From: Clostridia bacterium
Lineage (GTDB): Bacteria > Bacillota > Clostridia > Oscillospirales > Acutalibacteraceae
Assembly (NCBI GenBank): GCA_017465505.1
Contig: JAFTWB010000025.1
Span: forward strand, 1 to 58,605
Direction of reading: 5' to 3'
DNA: 58,605 nucleotides
Positions 36,387 to 47,096 of this stretch are shown in pieces (within the stretch, counting starts at the first letter, position 1; the number at the start of each line of letters is the position of its first letter). A program made the position numbers and the translations under genes. The notes beneath the pieces are model-generated. The model searched no databases and was not told where the DNA came from. It saw nothing but the letters and a program-made list of their open reading frames with translations.

Positions 36387-36728
36387 TTAGATAAGCTCGA
36401 TGATTGCCATCTCTGCTGCGTCGCCGCGACGAGGGCCAATCTTAGTGATTCTTGTGTAACCACCGTTTCTGTCCTTATACTTGGGTGCAATCTCCTTGAA
36501 GAGCTTGTATGTTACTTCCTCTTTTGTTACAAAAGACATAACCATACGCTTATTGTGGAGATTATCCTCTTTAGCAATAGTGATCATCTTCTCAGCTAAT
36601 GAAGAAACTTCTTTAGCACGAGTAACAGTTGTCTCTATTTTGCCGTTCTCGAAAAGGAAAGTAACCATTGCTCTGAGCATTGCTGTTCTGTGAGCTGTGG
36701 CTCTACCTAACTTTCTTGTACCGGGCAT
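36387..36728 (-). CDS. rplQ: 50S ribosomal protein L17
   Basis: 113 residues, usual bacterial length, beginning [15 protein letters not shown]17 binds domain III of 23S rRNA. Last gene of the alpha-operon segment, 39 nt after rpoA, followed by the operon terminator. AAGGAGTG precedes the ATG. Confidence 0.97.
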   Translation of the reverse strand: MPGTRKLGRATAHRTAMLRAMVTFLFENGKIETTVTRAKEVSSLAEKMITIAKEDNLHNKRMVMSFVTKEEVTYKLFKEIAPKYKDRNGGYTRITKIGPRRGDAAEMAIIELI

Positions 36729-36767
36729 TATATTTCACTCCTTATTAAGTGTAGTAATTGTAAAGGT

Positions 36768-37718
36768 TTATTCGTCCTCGCTGTGAAGACTGAAGCCAAG
36801 GCTACCCAGCTTCTGCATAACTTCCTCAAGGGACTTTCTGCCGAGGTTTCTAACCTTCATCATATCCTCTTCGGACTTGCTGATAAGGTCCTCAACAGTG
36901 TTGATACCTGCACGCTTTAAGCAGTTGAAGGAACGAACAGAAAGGTCCAGCTCCTCGATAGTCATCTCGAGAACCTTCTCCTTGCCGCTATCTTCCTTAA
37001 CAACCATAATCTCCTGGCTGCCTCTGTCGGAGAGGTCAACAAAGAGGTTGAGGTGCTCGCAGATAACCTTTGCTGCAAGAGAAACAGCCTCCTGCGCAGT
37101 GATAACGCCGTTTGTCCACACGTCAAGTGTGAGCTTGTCGTAGTCAGTAATCTGACCAACACGGGTGTTATCAACAGTAAAGTTCACCTTAAGAACAGGT
37201 GTGTAAATGGAGTCCACAGGAAGAACACCGATAACATTGTTACCGGAAAGAGCCTTGTTCTTTTCAGCAGGAACATAGCCTCTGCCCTTATCCAGTGTGA
37301 TTTCCATATTAAGTTTTGCGTCTTCGCCGAGAGTTGCAATGTGAAGCTCAGGTGTGAGAATCTCAACCTCGCTGTCGCACTTAATCATATCGGCAGTAAC
37401 ATCGCAGGGGCCTTCAACAGCGATTTCAACAGTCTTGGGACCGTTGCTGTTAAGCTTTGCAACAAGGCTCTTCATATTAAGAACGATTTCTGTAACGTCC
37501 TCTTTTACACCGGGAATGGTGGAAAACTCGTGGAGTACACCGTCAATCTTAATAGAAGTAACTGCAACACCCTCTAAAGAGGAAAGGAGAACTCTTCTAA
37601 GAGAGTTACCCAAAGTGTTACCGAAGCCTCTCTCTAAAGGCTCAACTACAAATCTGCCGTATTTGCCGTCAGCTGATAATTCGTCAACGTTGATTCTGGG
37701 CTTTTCGATTTCTATCAT
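36768..37718 (-). CDS. rpoA: DNA-directed RNA polymerase subunit alpha
   Basis: 316 residues. The N-terminal assembly domain ([23 protein letters not shown]) runs to about 230 and the C-terminal promoter/activator-binding domain (about 245-310) has [19 protein letters not shown]. It dimerises to nucleate RNA polymerase. Usual place between rpsD and rplQ. Confidence 0.98.
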   Translation of the reverse strand: MIEIEKPRINVDELSADGKYGRFVVEPLERGFGNTLGNSLRRVLLSSLEGVAVTSIKIDGVLHEFSTIPGVKEDVTEIVLNMKSLVAKLNSNGPKTVEIAVEGPCDVTADMIKCDSEVEILTPELHIATLGEDAKLNMEITLDKGRGYVPAEKNKALSGNNVIGVLPVDSIYTPVLKVNFTVDNTRVGQITDYDKLTLDVWTNGVITAQEAVSLAAKVICEHLNLFVDLSDRGSQEIMVVKEDSGKEKVLEMTIEELDLSVRSFNCLKRAGINTVEDLISKSEEDMMKVRNLGRKSLEEVMQKLGSLGFSLHSEDE

Positions 37719-37790
37719 GCAATATTCCTCCTTAACATTTTCAGCAACCTGCTGAGATGTGTGTAAACCTGCGAAACAAACTTACGCGGA

Positions 37791-38393
37791 TTACTTGGAG
37801 TACAACTCAACGATGAGGTGCTCTTCTACGGGGAAGTCGATGTCATCTCTCTGGGGAGCTGCAACAACTTTACCGCCGAGAAGGTTAGCGTCCTTCTGGA
37901 GCCACTTAGGAGCAGGAACAGAAGCGTTCTCGCCATCAGCAATAGCCTTGAAGCGAGTTGTAGCACGGCTCTTCTCCTTAACTTCGATAACATCGCCAAC
38001 CTTTACAAGATAGGAAGGAATGTTTACTTTCTTACCGTTTACTGTGAAGTGAGCGTGGTTAACGAGCTGACGAGCTTCTCTTCTTGTAGCAGCAAGACCC
38101 AGTCTGTAAACAACGTTGTCAAGTCTTGTCTCAATGATTGTGAGAAGTGCCTCACCTGTCTTACCCTCTGCCTTTTCAGCCTTCTCGTAGTAAGCTCTGA
38201 ACTGCTTCTCGAGAATGCCGTAGATAAATTTAACCTTCTGCTTCTCGGTAAGCTGCATAGAGTATTCGCTCTTCTTCTTTCTCATATTACCGCCGGGGTT
38301 CTTGTTAGAAGTCTTCTTAGAGTAACCCATAACAGCGGGGGAAATGCCAAGTGTTCTGCAACGCTTAGCAATAGGCTGCATATTCTTTGCCAT
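37791..38393 (-). CDS. rpsD: 30S ribosomal protein S4
   Basis: 200 residues with the S4 RNA-binding domain at about 93-155 (RLDNVVYRLGLAATRREARQ). Only one cysteine is left near the N-terminus, so it is the zinc-free form. A primary 16S-binding protein. Placed between rpsK and rpoA; in Bacillus rpsD lies elsewhere, so this order fits Clostridia. Confidence 0.97.
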   Translation of the reverse strand: MAKNMQPIAKRCRTLGISPAVMGYSKKTSNKNPGGNMRKKKSEYSMQLTEKQKVKFIYGILEKQFRAYYEKAEKAEGKTGEALLTIIETRLDNVVYRLGLAATRREARQLVNHAHFTVNGKKVNIPSYLVKVGDVIEVKEKSRATTRFKAIADGENASVPAPKWLQKDANLLGGKVVAAPQRDDIDFPVEEHLIVELYSK

Positions 38394-38408
38394 ATTCTTT
38401 ACCTCCTA

Positions 38409-38810
38409 TTATACACGTCTTCTCTTGGGAGGACGGCATCCGTTGTGAGGAATCGGAGTTACGTCTTTGATCATTGTAACTTCAAGACCTGCTGTCTGTA
38501 ATGCACGGATTGCTGCCTCACGGCCCTGACCGGGGCCCTTAACGTAAACGTCAACGGACTTCATACCGTGCTCCATAGCTGCCTTTGCAGCAGTCTCTGC
38601 TGCGGACTGAGCTGCGAAAGGAGTGGACTTTCTGGAGCCTCTGAAGCCTAATTCGCCGGCACTTGCCCAAGAAATAGCGTTACCGTGAACATCGGAGATA
38701 GTAACAATTGTGTTGTTAAAAGTAGACTGAATGTGAGCTGCGCCTTTCTCGATATTCTTTCTCTCACGGCGACGGCGTACAGTCTTTTTAGTTGTAGCTT
38801 TTGCTGCCAT
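38409..38810 (-). CDS. rpsK: 30S ribosomal protein S11
   Basis: 133 residues, ending in the conserved [15 protein letters not shown] tail. It shapes the 30S platform. 15 nt upstream of rpsD. Confidence 0.98.
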   Translation of the reverse strand: MAAKATTKKTVRRRRERKNIEKGAAHIQSTFNNTIVTISDVHGNAISWASAGELGFRGSRKSTPFAAQSAAETAAKAAMEHGMKSVDVYVKGPGQGREAAIRALQTAGLEVTMIKDVTPIPHNGCRPPKRRRV

Positions 38811-38824
38811 TTGCTTTCTCCTCC

Positions 38825-39193
38825 TTACTTCTTCTTATTGGCCATAGTCTTTCTGGGGCCCTTACGAGTACGAGCGTTTGTCTTGGAACGCTGACCTCTT
38901 ACAGGAAGGCCCTTTCTGTGGCGAACGCCACGGTAACAGCCAATTTCAATAAGTCTTTTAATGTCAAAAGCAACGTCACGGCGAAGATCACCTTCAACGC
39001 GGCAGTTGTGGTCAATATACTCTCTGAGTTTGGAAATATCGTCCTCTGTAAGATCTCTAACGCGAACGTCAGGATCAACACCTGTGGATGCGAGGATATC
39101 GTTAGCGGTCTTTCTACCAATACCGTAGATATAGGTCAAACCGATTTCGATTCTTTTGTCTCTGGGCAAGTCAACACCTGCTATACGAGCCAT
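38825..39193 (-). CDS. rpsM: 30S ribosomal protein S13
   Basis: 122 residues, [21 protein letters not shown] start, helix-two-turn-helix core and a basic tail that reaches the P-site tRNA. Alpha-operon position. Confidence 0.98.
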   Translation of the reverse strand: MARIAGVDLPRDKRIEIGLTYIYGIGRKTANDILASTGVDPDVRVRDLTEDDISKLREYIDHNCRVEGDLRRDVAFDIKRLIEIGCYRGVRHRKGLPVRGQRSKTNARTRKGPRKTMANKKK

Positions 39194-39277
39194 ATTGGTT
39201 GCACCTCCATAAAATGCTTAAAAATTCAAATTTTTGCAGTGTCCTGCAATTGGTAAAGACTTTGCTAATTGTTTTGA

Positions 39278-39391
39278 TTAGCCCTGTCTCTGCTTGTGCT
39301 TGGGGTTCTCGCAGATAACCATAATTCTGCCTTTTCTCTTGATAACCTTGCACTTTTCGCAGATTTTCTTTACTGAAGGTCTGACTTTCAT
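39278..39391 (-). CDS. rpmJ: 50S ribosomal protein L36
   Basis: 37 residues ([14 protein letters not shown]...KHKQRQG), the zinc-binding C+ form with the CxxC...C...H set. Found by reading between infA and rpsM. GAAAGGAATGA precedes the ATG. Confidence 0.97.
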   Translation of the reverse strand: MKVRPSVKKICEKCKVIKRKGRIMVICENPKHKQRQG

Positions 39392-39432
39392 TAGTTAATC
39401 ATTCCTTTCTTAGAGTTAAGTAGTTAATTTTC

Positions 39433-39651
39433 TTACTTTGAGCGCCATGTAATTCTGCCGCGGGTAAGGTCGTAGGGTGACATTTCAACCGTTACCTTAT
39501 CACCGGGGAGAATACGGATGAAGTTCATTCTCAGCTTGCCGGAAATAACAGCCAGAATCTTGTGGCCGTTAGGAAGCTCAACCGTAAACTGTGCGTTGGG
39601 ATGAGCGTCGACAACTGTACCTTCAATTTCAATAACATCCTGCTTAGACAT
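39433..39651 (-). CDS. infA: Translation initiation factor IF-1
   Basis: 72 residues, the standard length, OB fold ([19 protein letters not shown] start; [13 protein letters not shown]). It occupies the A site during initiation. Usual position between map/KOW and rpmJ. Confidence 0.98.
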   Translation of the reverse strand: MSKQDVIEIEGTVVDAHPNAQFTVELPNGHKILAVISGKLRMNFIRILPGDKVTVEMSPYDLTRGRITWRSK

Positions 39652-39668
39652 AGGATAACCTCCGAAAT

Positions 39669-39905
39669 TTAATCCTCCCTGAAACTTCTCAGGGCTTTTC
39701 TTATATTGCGGTTAGTGTCCATTGAATGGGACAAAACTGTGTTTGTAACAGTGAGGTGAATGGGGTTTTTCTTCTTGGGGCTTTCCACCTTGCGGCGTCT
39801 GCCGTCAGCAATGTATGCCCACCCGTCTTCACTTTTTACAACTACAAAGAAGCCTTCTTTGTCACGGCCTGCCTTAGCCTTCACAACAGTGCCAACGGGT
39901 ATCAT
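39669..39905 (-). CDS. KOW-domain RNA-binding protein (L14e-like)
   Basis: 78 residues with a KOW motif at the start ([21 protein letters not shown]). This small protein is regularly found between map and infA in Clostridia and resembles ribosomal L14e/YlxQ-neighbourhood factors. It overlaps the map stop by 4 nt (ATGA), so coupled. The ribosome-related role is inferred from position. Confidence 0.85.
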   Translation of the reverse strand: MIPVGTVVKAKAGRDKEGFFVVVKSEDGWAYIADGRRRKVESPKKKNPIHLTVTNTVLSHSMDTNRNIRKALRSFRED

Positions 39906-40669
39906 AAATGCACCTCGTCGTCTGCAACTGTGAGAATTTTTGGACCGTCGGGCGTAATGGCAATGGTGTGCTCAAAATGTGCACTGAGTTTGCCGTCAAC
40001 TGTAACTGTTGTCCAGTCGTCGTCAAGAATCTTTACCTTGTAATCGCCCAAATTGACCATAGGTTCAATGGCAATAGTCATACCGGGAATAAGTCTCGGA
40101 CCCCTGCCTGGAGTACCGAAATTAGGTACGCTGGGTTCTTCGTGTAAATTCGCACCTACGCCGTGGCCGACAAAATCACGTACCACCGAGTAACTGCGAT
40201 CTTCGACATACCTCTGAACTGCTGAGGAAATATCGCCAATGCGTTTTCCTGCCTGTGCCGCTTTTATTCCCTCATAAAGCGATTCTCTTGTAGCGTCCAT
40301 CAGTCTTTTAGCTTCTTCGCTTACATCTCCGCAAGGGAAGGTGTAGGCATTGTCGCCGTGATATCCGTCGATAAAAGCACCGACGTCAATAGAAACGATG
40401 TCGCCATTTTTGAGAATACAGTTCTTGGAAGGTATACCATGGATAACCACGTTATTAACAGAAATGCAGGAGCTTGCGGGAAAATCACCGTAACCGAGAA
40501 AGGAAGGCTTAGCTCCCTGCTTCTCGATATACTTGCGAATGTTCTGGTCAATCTCCCAGGTGGAAACACCAGGCTCGACCATTGTGCCTGCAAGCTTCAG
40601 TACATTTGCAGATATCCTGCACGCGAGCTCCATGGCTTTAAGCTCGCGTGCAGACTTGATAACTATCAT
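39902..40669 (-). CDS. map: Type I methionine aminopeptidase
   Basis: 255 residues. The metal ligands of the pita-bread fold are in place (SIDVGAFIDGYHGDNAYTF, VGHGVG, EPMV, SAHFEHTIAI). It removes the initiator methionine from nascent proteins. Placed 4 nt after adk in the secY-adk-map order. Confidence 0.97.
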   Translation of the reverse strand: MIVIKSARELKAMELACRISANVLKLAGTMVEPGVSTWEIDQNIRKYIEKQGAKPSFLGYGDFPASSCISVNNVVIHGIPSKNCILKNGDIVSIDVGAFIDGYHGDNAYTFPCGDVSEEAKRLMDATRESLYEGIKAAQAGKRIGDISSAVQRYVEDRSYSVVRDFVGHGVGANLHEEPSVPNFGTPGRGPRLIPGMTIAIEPMVNLGDYKVKILDDDWTTVTVDGKLSAHFEHTIAITPDGPKILTVADDEVHL

Positions 40670-40673
40670 CAGC

Positions 40674-41306
40674 TTACGCCTCTAATGCCTTTAAGGTAAG
40701 AGCTGTGGTATCTTCTACCTTGTCCTGACCTTCAACGATGAAGAGCTTGCCCTGAGCATTGTAATAATCCTTAAGGGGCTCTGTTTCGTTGTGATAGATT
40801 TCGAGACGTGCCTTAATTGTATCAATGTGATCGTCCTTGCGCTGAACAAGGGTGCCTGCGCAGTCGTCGCACACGCCTTCCACACGAGGCTTAAGGTCTA
40901 CAATGTGGTAGGGTCTGCCGCACTTTTCGCAAACACGGCGTCCGGAAAGTCTGGAAGCGATAACCTCGTCAGCAACCTCAATGGAGATTGCCTTATCGAT
41001 TACGATACCCATATTATCCAGAGCCTCGGCCTGAGGAATGGTTCTGGGGAAACCGTCGAGAATGAAACCATTTTTGCAGTCATCATTCTGGAGTCTTTCC
41101 TCAATAATACCAATAACAACCTCATCGGGAACAAGCTTGCCGCTGTCCATAAAAGACTTGGCCTTGAGTCCCATCTCTGTGCCGTTTTTCAGTGCCTCTC
41201 TGATAATGTTACCAGTAGAGATTGTGGGAATTGAAAGGTGCTCGCAGATAACTGCTGCCTGTGTACCTTTACCGGCACCGGGAGCACCTAAGAGAATAAT
41301 ATTCAT
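40674..41306 (-). CDS. adk: Adenylate kinase, zinc-binding long form
   Basis: 210 residues. P-loop GAPGAGKGTQ, DGFPRT and a lid with CEKCGRPYH...CDDC, the structural zinc site of Gram-positive enzymes. It interconverts AMP, ADP and ATP. Between secY and map. Confidence 0.97.
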   Translation of the reverse strand: MNIILLGAPGAGKGTQAAVICEHLSIPTISTGNIIREALKNGTEMGLKAKSFMDSGKLVPDEVVIGIIEERLQNDDCKNGFILDGFPRTIPQAEALDNMGIVIDKAISIEVADEVIASRLSGRRVCEKCGRPYHIVDLKPRVEGVCDDCAGTLVQRKDDHIDTIKARLEIYHNETEPLKDYYNAQGKLFIVEGQDKVEDTTALTLKALEA

Positions 41307-41329
41307 TATATAATCCTCCTTACGGTTAA

Positions 41330-42637
41330 TTAGTCAAGAAAACCTCTGTAATGACGCATCATCATCTGGCTCTCCATCTGCTTAACTGTTTCAATTGCAA
41401 CACCAACCATAATGATTACGGATGTGCCACCCATTGAAAGGCTTGTCATACCGCTTGCTAATGTGAAGACAGAGGGTACGATAGCGATGAAAGAAAGGAA
41501 TAATGCACCGATTAAGGTAATTCTGGACAAAATCTTGCGGATAAATTCAGCAGTGGGCTGGCCGGGACGAATACCGGGGATTGTGCCATTGTTCTGCTTG
41601 AGGTTGTTTGCCATCTCCACAGGATTATACTGAATCTGAGTGTAGAAGTATGCAAATGCGAGAACTAAAACGAACTCGAGCACAATGTAGAGCCAGCTAT
41701 TCATACCAAAGAGAGAAAGGAACTTGTAGAAGCCGCTTTCCTTGTTGGACATAAATGCAAGGATTGTGCTGGGGATAGAGAGGATGGATGTTGCGAAGAT
41801 TACGGGCATAACGCCGCCAAGTGCAACCTTAATGGGCATATGGCTTGCCTGACCGCCGTACATCTTTCTGCCAACAACTCTCTTAGCATACTGGATGGGG
41901 ATTCTTCTCTCTGCGTCCTGCATAAAGCAGATAACCCAGATAACAACGAAGAAGAGAATAATGAATACAGGTACAAGGAAGTAGTACTTAATCATACCGA
42001 ACTGAGAAGCCATCTTGAAGTAGTCGATGATTGCATATACTGTAACAGGAAGTCTTGCTACAATACCTGCGAAGAGCAGAATGGAGATACCGTTGCCGAT
42101 ACCCTTTGTGTTAATCTGCTCACCAAGCCACATCATAAATGCTGTACCTGCTGTGAAAATAAGGATAATAACAATAGCTGCAAACCAAACTGCTACGTCA
42201 CCGGAGAGGATTCTCTGGTTCTTGAGGTAGAAGAAGTAAGCTGTACCCTGGATAAGACCAAGAACTACTGTTAAATAACGAGTGATTGTTGCAATCTTCT
42301 TTCTGCCGTCTTCGCCCTCTTTGGAAAGTCTTTCAAGTGCAGGGATAGCTACGCACAAGAGCTGCATAATAATGGAGCTGTTGATGTAGGGTGTGATACC
42401 CATAGCAAAGATAGTAGCGTTACCAAATGCACCACCGGACATTGTGTTGATGTATGCGAAGATGGAGTTAGCAGCAGCATCGCCACCGCCGAAAGTAAGC
42501 TGACTGAGCGCAGTCATATCAAGGAAAGGAACAGGAATAACTGAACCTACTCTGAAAACCAGGATAATAAGAAGTGTGAAGATAATCTTCTTTCTTAAAT
42601 CGGGAATAGACCACGCATTCTTAAGTGTCTTAAACAA
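41330..42637 (-). CDS. secY: Preprotein translocase subunit SecY
   Basis: 435 residues, ten transmembrane helices (start MFKTLKNAWSIPDLRKKIIF; plug and pore segments such as TPYINSSIIMQLL; end MMMRHYRGFLD). The channel of the Sec secretion machinery, needed by the dockerin proteins among others. Begins directly after the rplO stop. Confidence 0.98.
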   Translation of the reverse strand: MFKTLKNAWSIPDLRKKIIFTLLIILVFRVGSVIPVPFLDMTALSQLTFGGGDAAANSIFAYINTMSGGAFGNATIFAMGITPYINSSIIMQLLCVAIPALERLSKEGEDGRKKIATITRYLTVVLGLIQGTAYFFYLKNQRILSGDVAVWFAAIVIILIFTAGTAFMMWLGEQINTKGIGNGISILLFAGIVARLPVTVYAIIDYFKMASQFGMIKYYFLVPVFIILFFVVIWVICFMQDAERRIPIQYAKRVVGRKMYGGQASHMPIKVALGGVMPVIFATSILSIPSTILAFMSNKESGFYKFLSLFGMNSWLYIVLEFVLVLAFAYFYTQIQYNPVEMANNLKQNNGTIPGIRPGQPTAEFIRKILSRITLIGALFLSFIAIVPSVFTLASGMTSLSMGGTSVIIMVGVAIETVKQMESQMMMRHYRGFLD

Positions 42638-43078
42638 TTAGATCACCTCTGCCTTTCCGCCTGCGGCCTCAATCTTAGCCTTAGCAGACTCTGAAAAAGC
42701 AGAAACCTGAACTGTTAAATTTTTTGTAAGATTACCGTTGCCGAGAATCTTAACACCGTCAAAAGAGTTTTTGATGATGCCTGCCTCAACTAAGGAAGCA
42801 ACTGTTACAACAGCACCGTTTTCAAACTTCTCAAGTGTACCAACGTTTACGGAAACGATATTCTTAGCAAAGATGTTGTTAAAACCACGCTTAGGAAGTC
42901 TTCTCTGAAGGGGCATCTGACCGCCTTCGAAGCCTACTCTCATACCGCGGCCTGCTCTTGCCTTCTGGCCTTTGTGACCTTTACCGGAAGTTTTGCCCCA
43001 GCCTGAGCCGTGACCTCTACCGATTCTTCTGGCTGCCTTTTTGGAGCCCTCAGCAGGAGAAAGTTCGTAAAGTTTCAT
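42638..43078 (-). CDS. rplO: 50S ribosomal protein L15
   Basis: 146 residues from the ATG at 43078 (AGGAGGTG upstream), chosen over one at 43111 because [14 protein letters not shown] is the family start. The Gly/Lys/Arg-rich N-terminal tail [19 protein letters not shown] is present. Confidence 0.97.
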   Translation of the reverse strand: MKLYELSPAEGSKKAARRIGRGHGSGWGKTSGKGHKGQKARAGRGMRVGFEGGQMPLQRRLPKRGFNNIFAKNIVSVNVGTLEKFENGAVVTVASLVEAGIIKNSFDGVKILGNGNLTKNLTVQVSAFSESAKAKIEAAGGKAEVI

Positions 43079-43094
43079 TTTCTCGCACCTCCTT

Positions 43095-43262
43095 TTAAGC
43101 TTCAACCTCAATGAGGTGGATAATCTTTGCTACCTTGCCCTTTGTAGAAGCATTGTCGGGCTGCTCTGTAACGTCACCGATCTTTTTAAGACCAAGAGCG
43201 TGAGCGGTTGCAATCTGATCTTTCTTTGAACCGATGAGGCTCTTTACTAACTTAATTTTCAT
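43095..43262 (-). CDS. rpmD: 50S ribosomal protein L30
   Basis: 55 residues from the ATG at 43262 (GAGGCTTTT upstream); longer starts overlap rps[17 protein letters not shown] is the usual opening. Confidence 0.96.
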   Translation of the reverse strand: MKIKLVKSLIGSKKDQIATAHALGLKKIGDVTEQPDNASTKGKVAKIIHLIEVEA

Positions 43263-43278
43263 TACTAAAAGCCTCCTC

Positions 43279-43779
43279 TTAAATAATTTCCTTAACGGAC
43301 TTGCCACGAACAGCAGCAACCTGCTCAGCTGTTCTTAATGACATAAGGCCCTGGAATGTAGCACGAACAACGTTGCAAGGATTGTTGGAACGAAGAGCCT
43401 TTGTTCTGATATCCTTGATACCTGCTGTTTCAACAACGGCACGAACTGCGCCGCCTGCGATAACACCGGTACCGGGAGCAGCGGGCTTGAGTAAAACTCT
43501 GCCTGCGCCGTATGCACCGATAACTTCGTGAGGAATTGTTGTACCTCTCAAAGCGATTTTAACGAGGTTCTTCTTTGCATCCTCAATGCCCTTGCGGATA
43601 GCATCGGGAACTTCGCCTGCTTTACCGATACCGAAACCGATTGTTCCGTTACCGTCGCCTACAACAACAAGTGCTGCAAACTTGTAGATACGACCGCCCT
43701 TTACGGTCTTAGATACACGGTTAATTGCTACTACGCGCTCTGTGAGCTCCATTGTAGCTGCGTCAATAATGTTAGCCAA
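43279..43779 (-). CDS. rpsE: 30S ribosomal protein S5
   Basis: 166 residues, with the double-stranded RNA-binding region ([21 protein letters not shown]) and the [22 protein letters not shown] loop linked to decoding accuracy. Confidence 0.98.
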   Translation of the reverse strand: MANIIDAATMELTERVVAINRVSKTVKGGRIYKFAALVVVGDGNGTIGFGIGKAGEVPDAIRKGIEDAKKNLVKIALRGTTIPHEVIGAYGAGRVLLKPAAPGTGVIAGGAVRAVVETAGIKDIRTKALRSNNPCNVVRATFQGLMSLRTAEQVAAVRGKSVKEII

Positions 43780-43797
43780 AGTAATTCCTCCCCTTCC

Positions 43798-44157
43798 TTA
43801 GAAATTGAGGCCGCTCTCACGAGCGCCTTCGGCCAATTCCTTAACACGGCCGTGGTAGATGTTACCGCCTCTGTCGAATACGACATCAACGATGTTCTTT
43901 TCTTTTGCTCTTTCAGCAACGAGCTTGCCAACTGCCTTAGCAGCTTCTTTGTTACCGCCATTACCCTCGATAGCTTTGTCAAGTGAGGATGCAGAAACCA
44001 GTGTAACACCGTTTACGTCATCAATAATCTGAGCGTAGATGTTATTTGTGGAGCGATATACACAAAGACGGGGGCATGCGGGTGTACCGCTAACCTTACC
44101 GCGTACTCTCTTATGTCTTTTAACGCGGGCGATTTTTCTATCGGTCTTAGTAACCAT
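43798..44157 (-). CDS. rplR: 50S ribosomal protein L18
   Basis: 119 residues ([19 protein letters not shown] start; [15 protein letters not shown]). Binds 5S rRNA with L5. Confidence 0.98.
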   Translation of the reverse strand: MVTKTDRKIARVKRHKRVRGKVSGTPACPRLCVYRSTNNIYAQIIDDVNGVTLVSASSLDKAIEGNGGNKEAAKAVGKLVAERAKEKNIVDVVFDRGGNIYHGRVKELAEGARESGLNF

Positions 44158-44175
44158 TCTAGTTCACTCCTTAAA

Positions 44176-44715
44176 TTATTTCTTACCGGTTTTGCCTTCC
44201 TTGCGGCGGATAACTTCGTCAACATACTTGATGCCCTTGCCCTTGTAAGGCTCGGGGGGACGCTTAGCACGAACTTCGGCAGCAAACTGACCTACCTTTT
44301 GCTTATCAATGCCGTTGATGATGATCTTGTTGGGACCGGGAGCCTCAATGGTGATATCCTCATTGTCGGAAACGATTACCTGGTGAGAATAACCAAGGTT
44401 CATAACAAGGTCTTTGCCCTGCTTCTGAACACGGTAACCGATACCGTTAACTTCGAGCTCCTTCTTGAAGCCCTCGGATACGCCGATGATCATGTTGGAG
44501 ATAAGGGTTCTTGTTAAACCGTGAAGTGAACGGTTCTCCTTATCGTCGTTGGGACGAGTTACAGTGATAACTGCACCGTCGATTTCAACTGTCATATTGG
44601 GGTGGATAGCCTGAGTAAGAGTACCCTTAGCGCCCTTAACAGTCATAACGCCGTTTTCGAACTTAGCTTCGACACCAGCGGGAATATTTATAGGTTTTCT
44701 TCCAATTCGAGACAT
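44176..44715 (-). CDS. rplF: 50S ribosomal protein L6
   Basis: 179 residues from the ATG at 44715 (AGGAGGTGC upstream); MSRIGRKPINIPAGV is the family start. The C-terminal RRPPEPYKGKGIKY motif is present. Confidence 0.97.
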   Translation of the reverse strand: MSRIGRKPINIPAGVEAKFENGVMTVKGAKGTLTQAIHPNMTVEIDGAVITVTRPNDDKENRSLHGLTRTLISNMIIGVSEGFKKELEVNGIGYRVQKQGKDLVMNLGYSHQVIVSDNEDITIEAPGPNKIIINGIDKQKVGQFAAEVRAKRPPEPYKGKGIKYVDEVIRRKEGKTGKK

Positions 44716-44729
44716 CTTCGCACCTCCTA

Positions 44730-45128
44730 TTACCAAATAAATGCGAGAACCTCGCCGCCTACATGAGCCTTACGAGCCTCACGGTCTGTCATAATGCCCT
44801 TGGATGTAGAAACGATTGCAATACCAAGGCCCTTCATAACCTTGGGGAGATTCTCAACGTCTGCGTAAATACGCAGGCCGGGCTTGGACACACGACGGAG
44901 TCCTGTGATTGCGGGCATTCTGCCCTCGCCGTACTTAAGTACAACTGTGATAACGCCCTGCTTGTTATCCTCTGCTACTGTGTAGCTCTTGATATAGCCT
45001 TCATCAAGGAGAATCTGGCAGATAGCCTTCTTCATGTTTGATGCAGGAATATCAACTGTTGCGTGATGAGCTGAGCTTGCGTTACGGATTCTTGTAAGAA
45101 GGTCAGCAATTGTATCTGTAATCTGCAT
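44730..45128 (-). CDS. rpsH: 30S ribosomal protein S8
   Basis: 132 residues ([38 protein letters not shown]-type end). Primary 16S-binding protein; in many bacteria it represses the spc operon. Confidence 0.98.
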   Translation of the reverse strand: MQITDTIADLLTRIRNASSAHHATVDIPASNMKKAICQILLDEGYIKSYTVAEDNKQGVITVVLKYGEGRMPAITGLRRVSKPGLRIYADVENLPKVMKGLGIAIVSTSKGIMTDREARKAHVGGEVLAFIW

Positions 45129-45152
45129 ACTTATTTATCCTCCTTTGATGAA

Positions 45153-45338
45153 TTACCAGCTTGCTTTCTTTACACCGGGAATCTCGCCCTTGTAAGCGAG
45201 CTCACGGAAGCAAATACGGCAAATACCGAACTTACGGAGGTAGGCATGTGGTCTACCGCAGATTTTGCAGCGGTTGTACTCTCTTGTGGAGAATTTCTGC
45301 TCTCTGCTCTGTTTGATTTTCATTGAAGTCTTAGCCAC
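45153..45338 (-). CDS. rpsN: 30S ribosomal protein S14, zinc-binding type
   Basis: 61 residues, the short C+ form with CKICGRPH...CRICF. Confidence 0.98.
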   Translation of the reverse strand: MAKTSMKIKQSREQKFSTREYNRCKICGRPHAYLRKFGICRICFRELAYKGEIPGVKKASW

Positions 45339-45350
45339 AATTATCCCTCC

Positions 45351-45890
45351 TTACTTAGCAAACGGAGCGCCCATAAGAGTAAGTAACTCTCTGGCTTCTT
45401 CGTCTGTCTTAGCGGTTGTTACAAAGCAAATGTCCATACCGCGGATTTTGTCAATCTTATCGTACTCAATTTCAGGGAAAATCAACTGCTCCTTGAGGCC
45501 CATGCTGTAGTTACCACGGCCGTCAAAAGAGTTGGGGTTGATACCTCTGAAGTCACGAACTCTGGGGAGAGCAACGTTGAAGAATCTGTCAAGAAACTCG
45601 TACATTCTCTCGCTTCTGAGTGTAACCTTAGCACCGAGGGGCATACCTTCACGGAGCTTGAAGTTAGCAACGGACTTCTTAGCGCGGCAGATTGTTGCCT
45701 TCTGACCGGTGATAATACCGAGATCGTTGCAGATAGCGTCGATCATCTTTGTGTTATCCTTAGCTTCGCTGGAAGTAACGCTTACTACGATTTTGTCGAG
45801 CTTGGGAATCTGCATAACGCTCTTATACTCGAATTTCTTCATAAGAGCAGGAGCAACTTCATTTACATAGTAATCCTTAAGTCTTGCCAT
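45351..45890 (-). CDS. rplE: 50S ribosomal protein L5
   Basis: 179 residues ([20 protein letters not shown] start; [18 protein letters not shown]). Part of the 5S rRNA complex. Confidence 0.98.
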   Translation of the reverse strand: MARLKDYYVNEVAPALMKKFEYKSVMQIPKLDKIVVSVTSSEAKDNTKMIDAICNDLGIITGQKATICRAKKSVANFKLREGMPLGAKVTLRSERMYEFLDRFFNVALPRVRDFRGINPNSFDGRGNYSMGLKEQLIFPEIEYDKIDKIRGMDICFVTTAKTDEEARELLTLMGAPFAK

Positions 45891-45907
45891 TTTTTAGTTC
45901 CTCCTTC

Positions 45908-46225
45908 TTACAGCTTCTCGCCGCACTTAGCACAAACACGGATTTTGTTGCCGTCTTTGTCTATCTTGTGTGCAACTCTTGTTGCTTTCTTGCAGGAAGA
46001 GCAGTAAACCTGAGCCTTGCAAGCATAGAAAGCACCTTCAGCCTTAATGATACCGCCCTGCTCGCCCATCTTTCTGGGTTTAACGTGCTTGGATACCATA
46101 TTGACTTTCTCTACGATAATTTTACCCTCTTTGGGGCTTACAGCGAGGACTTTGCCTTTTTTGCCCTTGTCCTTACCGCTGATAACAACGACTGTATCGC
46201 CGGTTTTTACATGAAGCTTATTCAT
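45908..46225 (-). CDS. rplX: 50S ribosomal protein L24
   Basis: 105 residues with a KOW motif (GDTVVVISGKDKGKKGKVL) and a C-terminal CSSC...CAKC zinc knuckle. Confidence 0.98.
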   Translation of the reverse strand: MNKLHVKTGDTVVVISGKDKGKKGKVLAVSPKEGKIIVEKVNMVSKHVKPRKMGEQGGIIKAEGAFYACKAQVYCSSCKKATRVAHKIDKDGNKIRVCAKCGEKL

Positions 46226-46240
46226 TGGCGTGTATCCTCC

Positions 46241-46609
46241 TTAAAGTACTTCGGGAGCAAGAGAAAGAATCTTTAAGTAGTCCTTATCTCTGAGCTCTCT
46301 GGCTACCGGTCCGAAAATACGAGTACCCTTGGGGTTCTTGTCTTCCTTAATGATAACCGCTGCATTCTCGTCGAAGCGGATGTAAGTACCGTCTTCTCTG
46401 CGAACGCCCTTTGCTGAACGAACAACGACTGCCTTAACTACATCGCCCTTCTTTACAACACCGCCGGGTGCTGCTTTTTTAACAGAAGCTACGATAACGT
46501 CGCCGATGTTAGCATATTTTCTTCTTGTACCACCGAGAACACGAATGCACATAATTTCTTTTGCGCCTGTGTTGTCGGCAACTTTAAGGTATGTCTGCTG
46601 CTGTATCAC
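46241..46609 (-). CDS. rplN: 50S ribosomal protein L14
   Basis: 122 residues ([20 protein letters not shown] start; [12 protein letters not shown]). Bridges to 16S rRNA. Confidence 0.98.
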   Translation of the reverse strand: MIQQQTYLKVADNTGAKEIMCIRVLGGTRRKYANIGDVIVASVKKAAPGGVVKKGDVVKAVVVRSAKGVRREDGTYIRFDENAAVIIKEDKNPKGTRIFGPVARELRDKDYLKILSLAPEVL

Positions 46610-46623
46610 AGTGTGTTCCCTCC

Positions 46624-46878
46624 TTATTTAGCTTTTTCTACGATCTCAACAACTCTGTATCTCTTATCCTTGGAAAGAGGGCGAGTCTGCATAACCTTTA
46701 CTCTGTCGCCTACGCCACAAGCATTGTTCTCATCGTGAGCCTTGAATGTCTTTGTACGCTTAACGATTTTGTTGTAAAGTGGGTGTCTAACACTATCCTC
46801 AACAGCTACAACAACGGTCTTATCCATTTTGTTGCTAACTACCTTACCGATAGTGGTTTTTCTTAAATTTCTATCCAT
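46624..46878 (-). CDS. rpsQ: 30S ribosomal protein S17
   Basis: 84 residues ([38 protein letters not shown]), OB fold. Confidence 0.98.
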   Translation of the reverse strand: MDRNLRKTTIGKVVSNKMDKTVVVAVEDSVRHPLYNKIVKRTKTFKAHDENNACGVGDRVKVMQTRPLSKDKRYRVVEIVEKAK

Positions 46879-46892
46879 CTGTTTCGTCCCCC

Positions 46893-47096
46893 TTAAGCCT
46901 TAGTATTCTCAAGCTCGAACTGACGAAGAACTGTGGAAACTCTTGCGATGTCCTTCTTTACTGCGCTGATACGCATGGGGTTCTCGAGCTGGTTAATAGC
47001 AAGCTGGAATCTGAGGTTGAAAAGTTCCTCTTTGAGGTCGCCGAGCTTCTTATTAAGCTCTTCTACAGATAATTTCTTAAGTTCTGCTGCTGTCAT
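46893..47096 (-). CDS. rpmC: 50S ribosomal protein L29
   Basis: 67 residues ([21 protein letters not shown]), helical hairpin at the exit tunnel. Adjacent to the rplP stop. Confidence 0.98.
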   Translation of the reverse strand: MTAAELKKLSVEELNKKLGDLKEELFNLRFQLAINQLENPMRISAVKKDIARVSTVLRQFELENTKA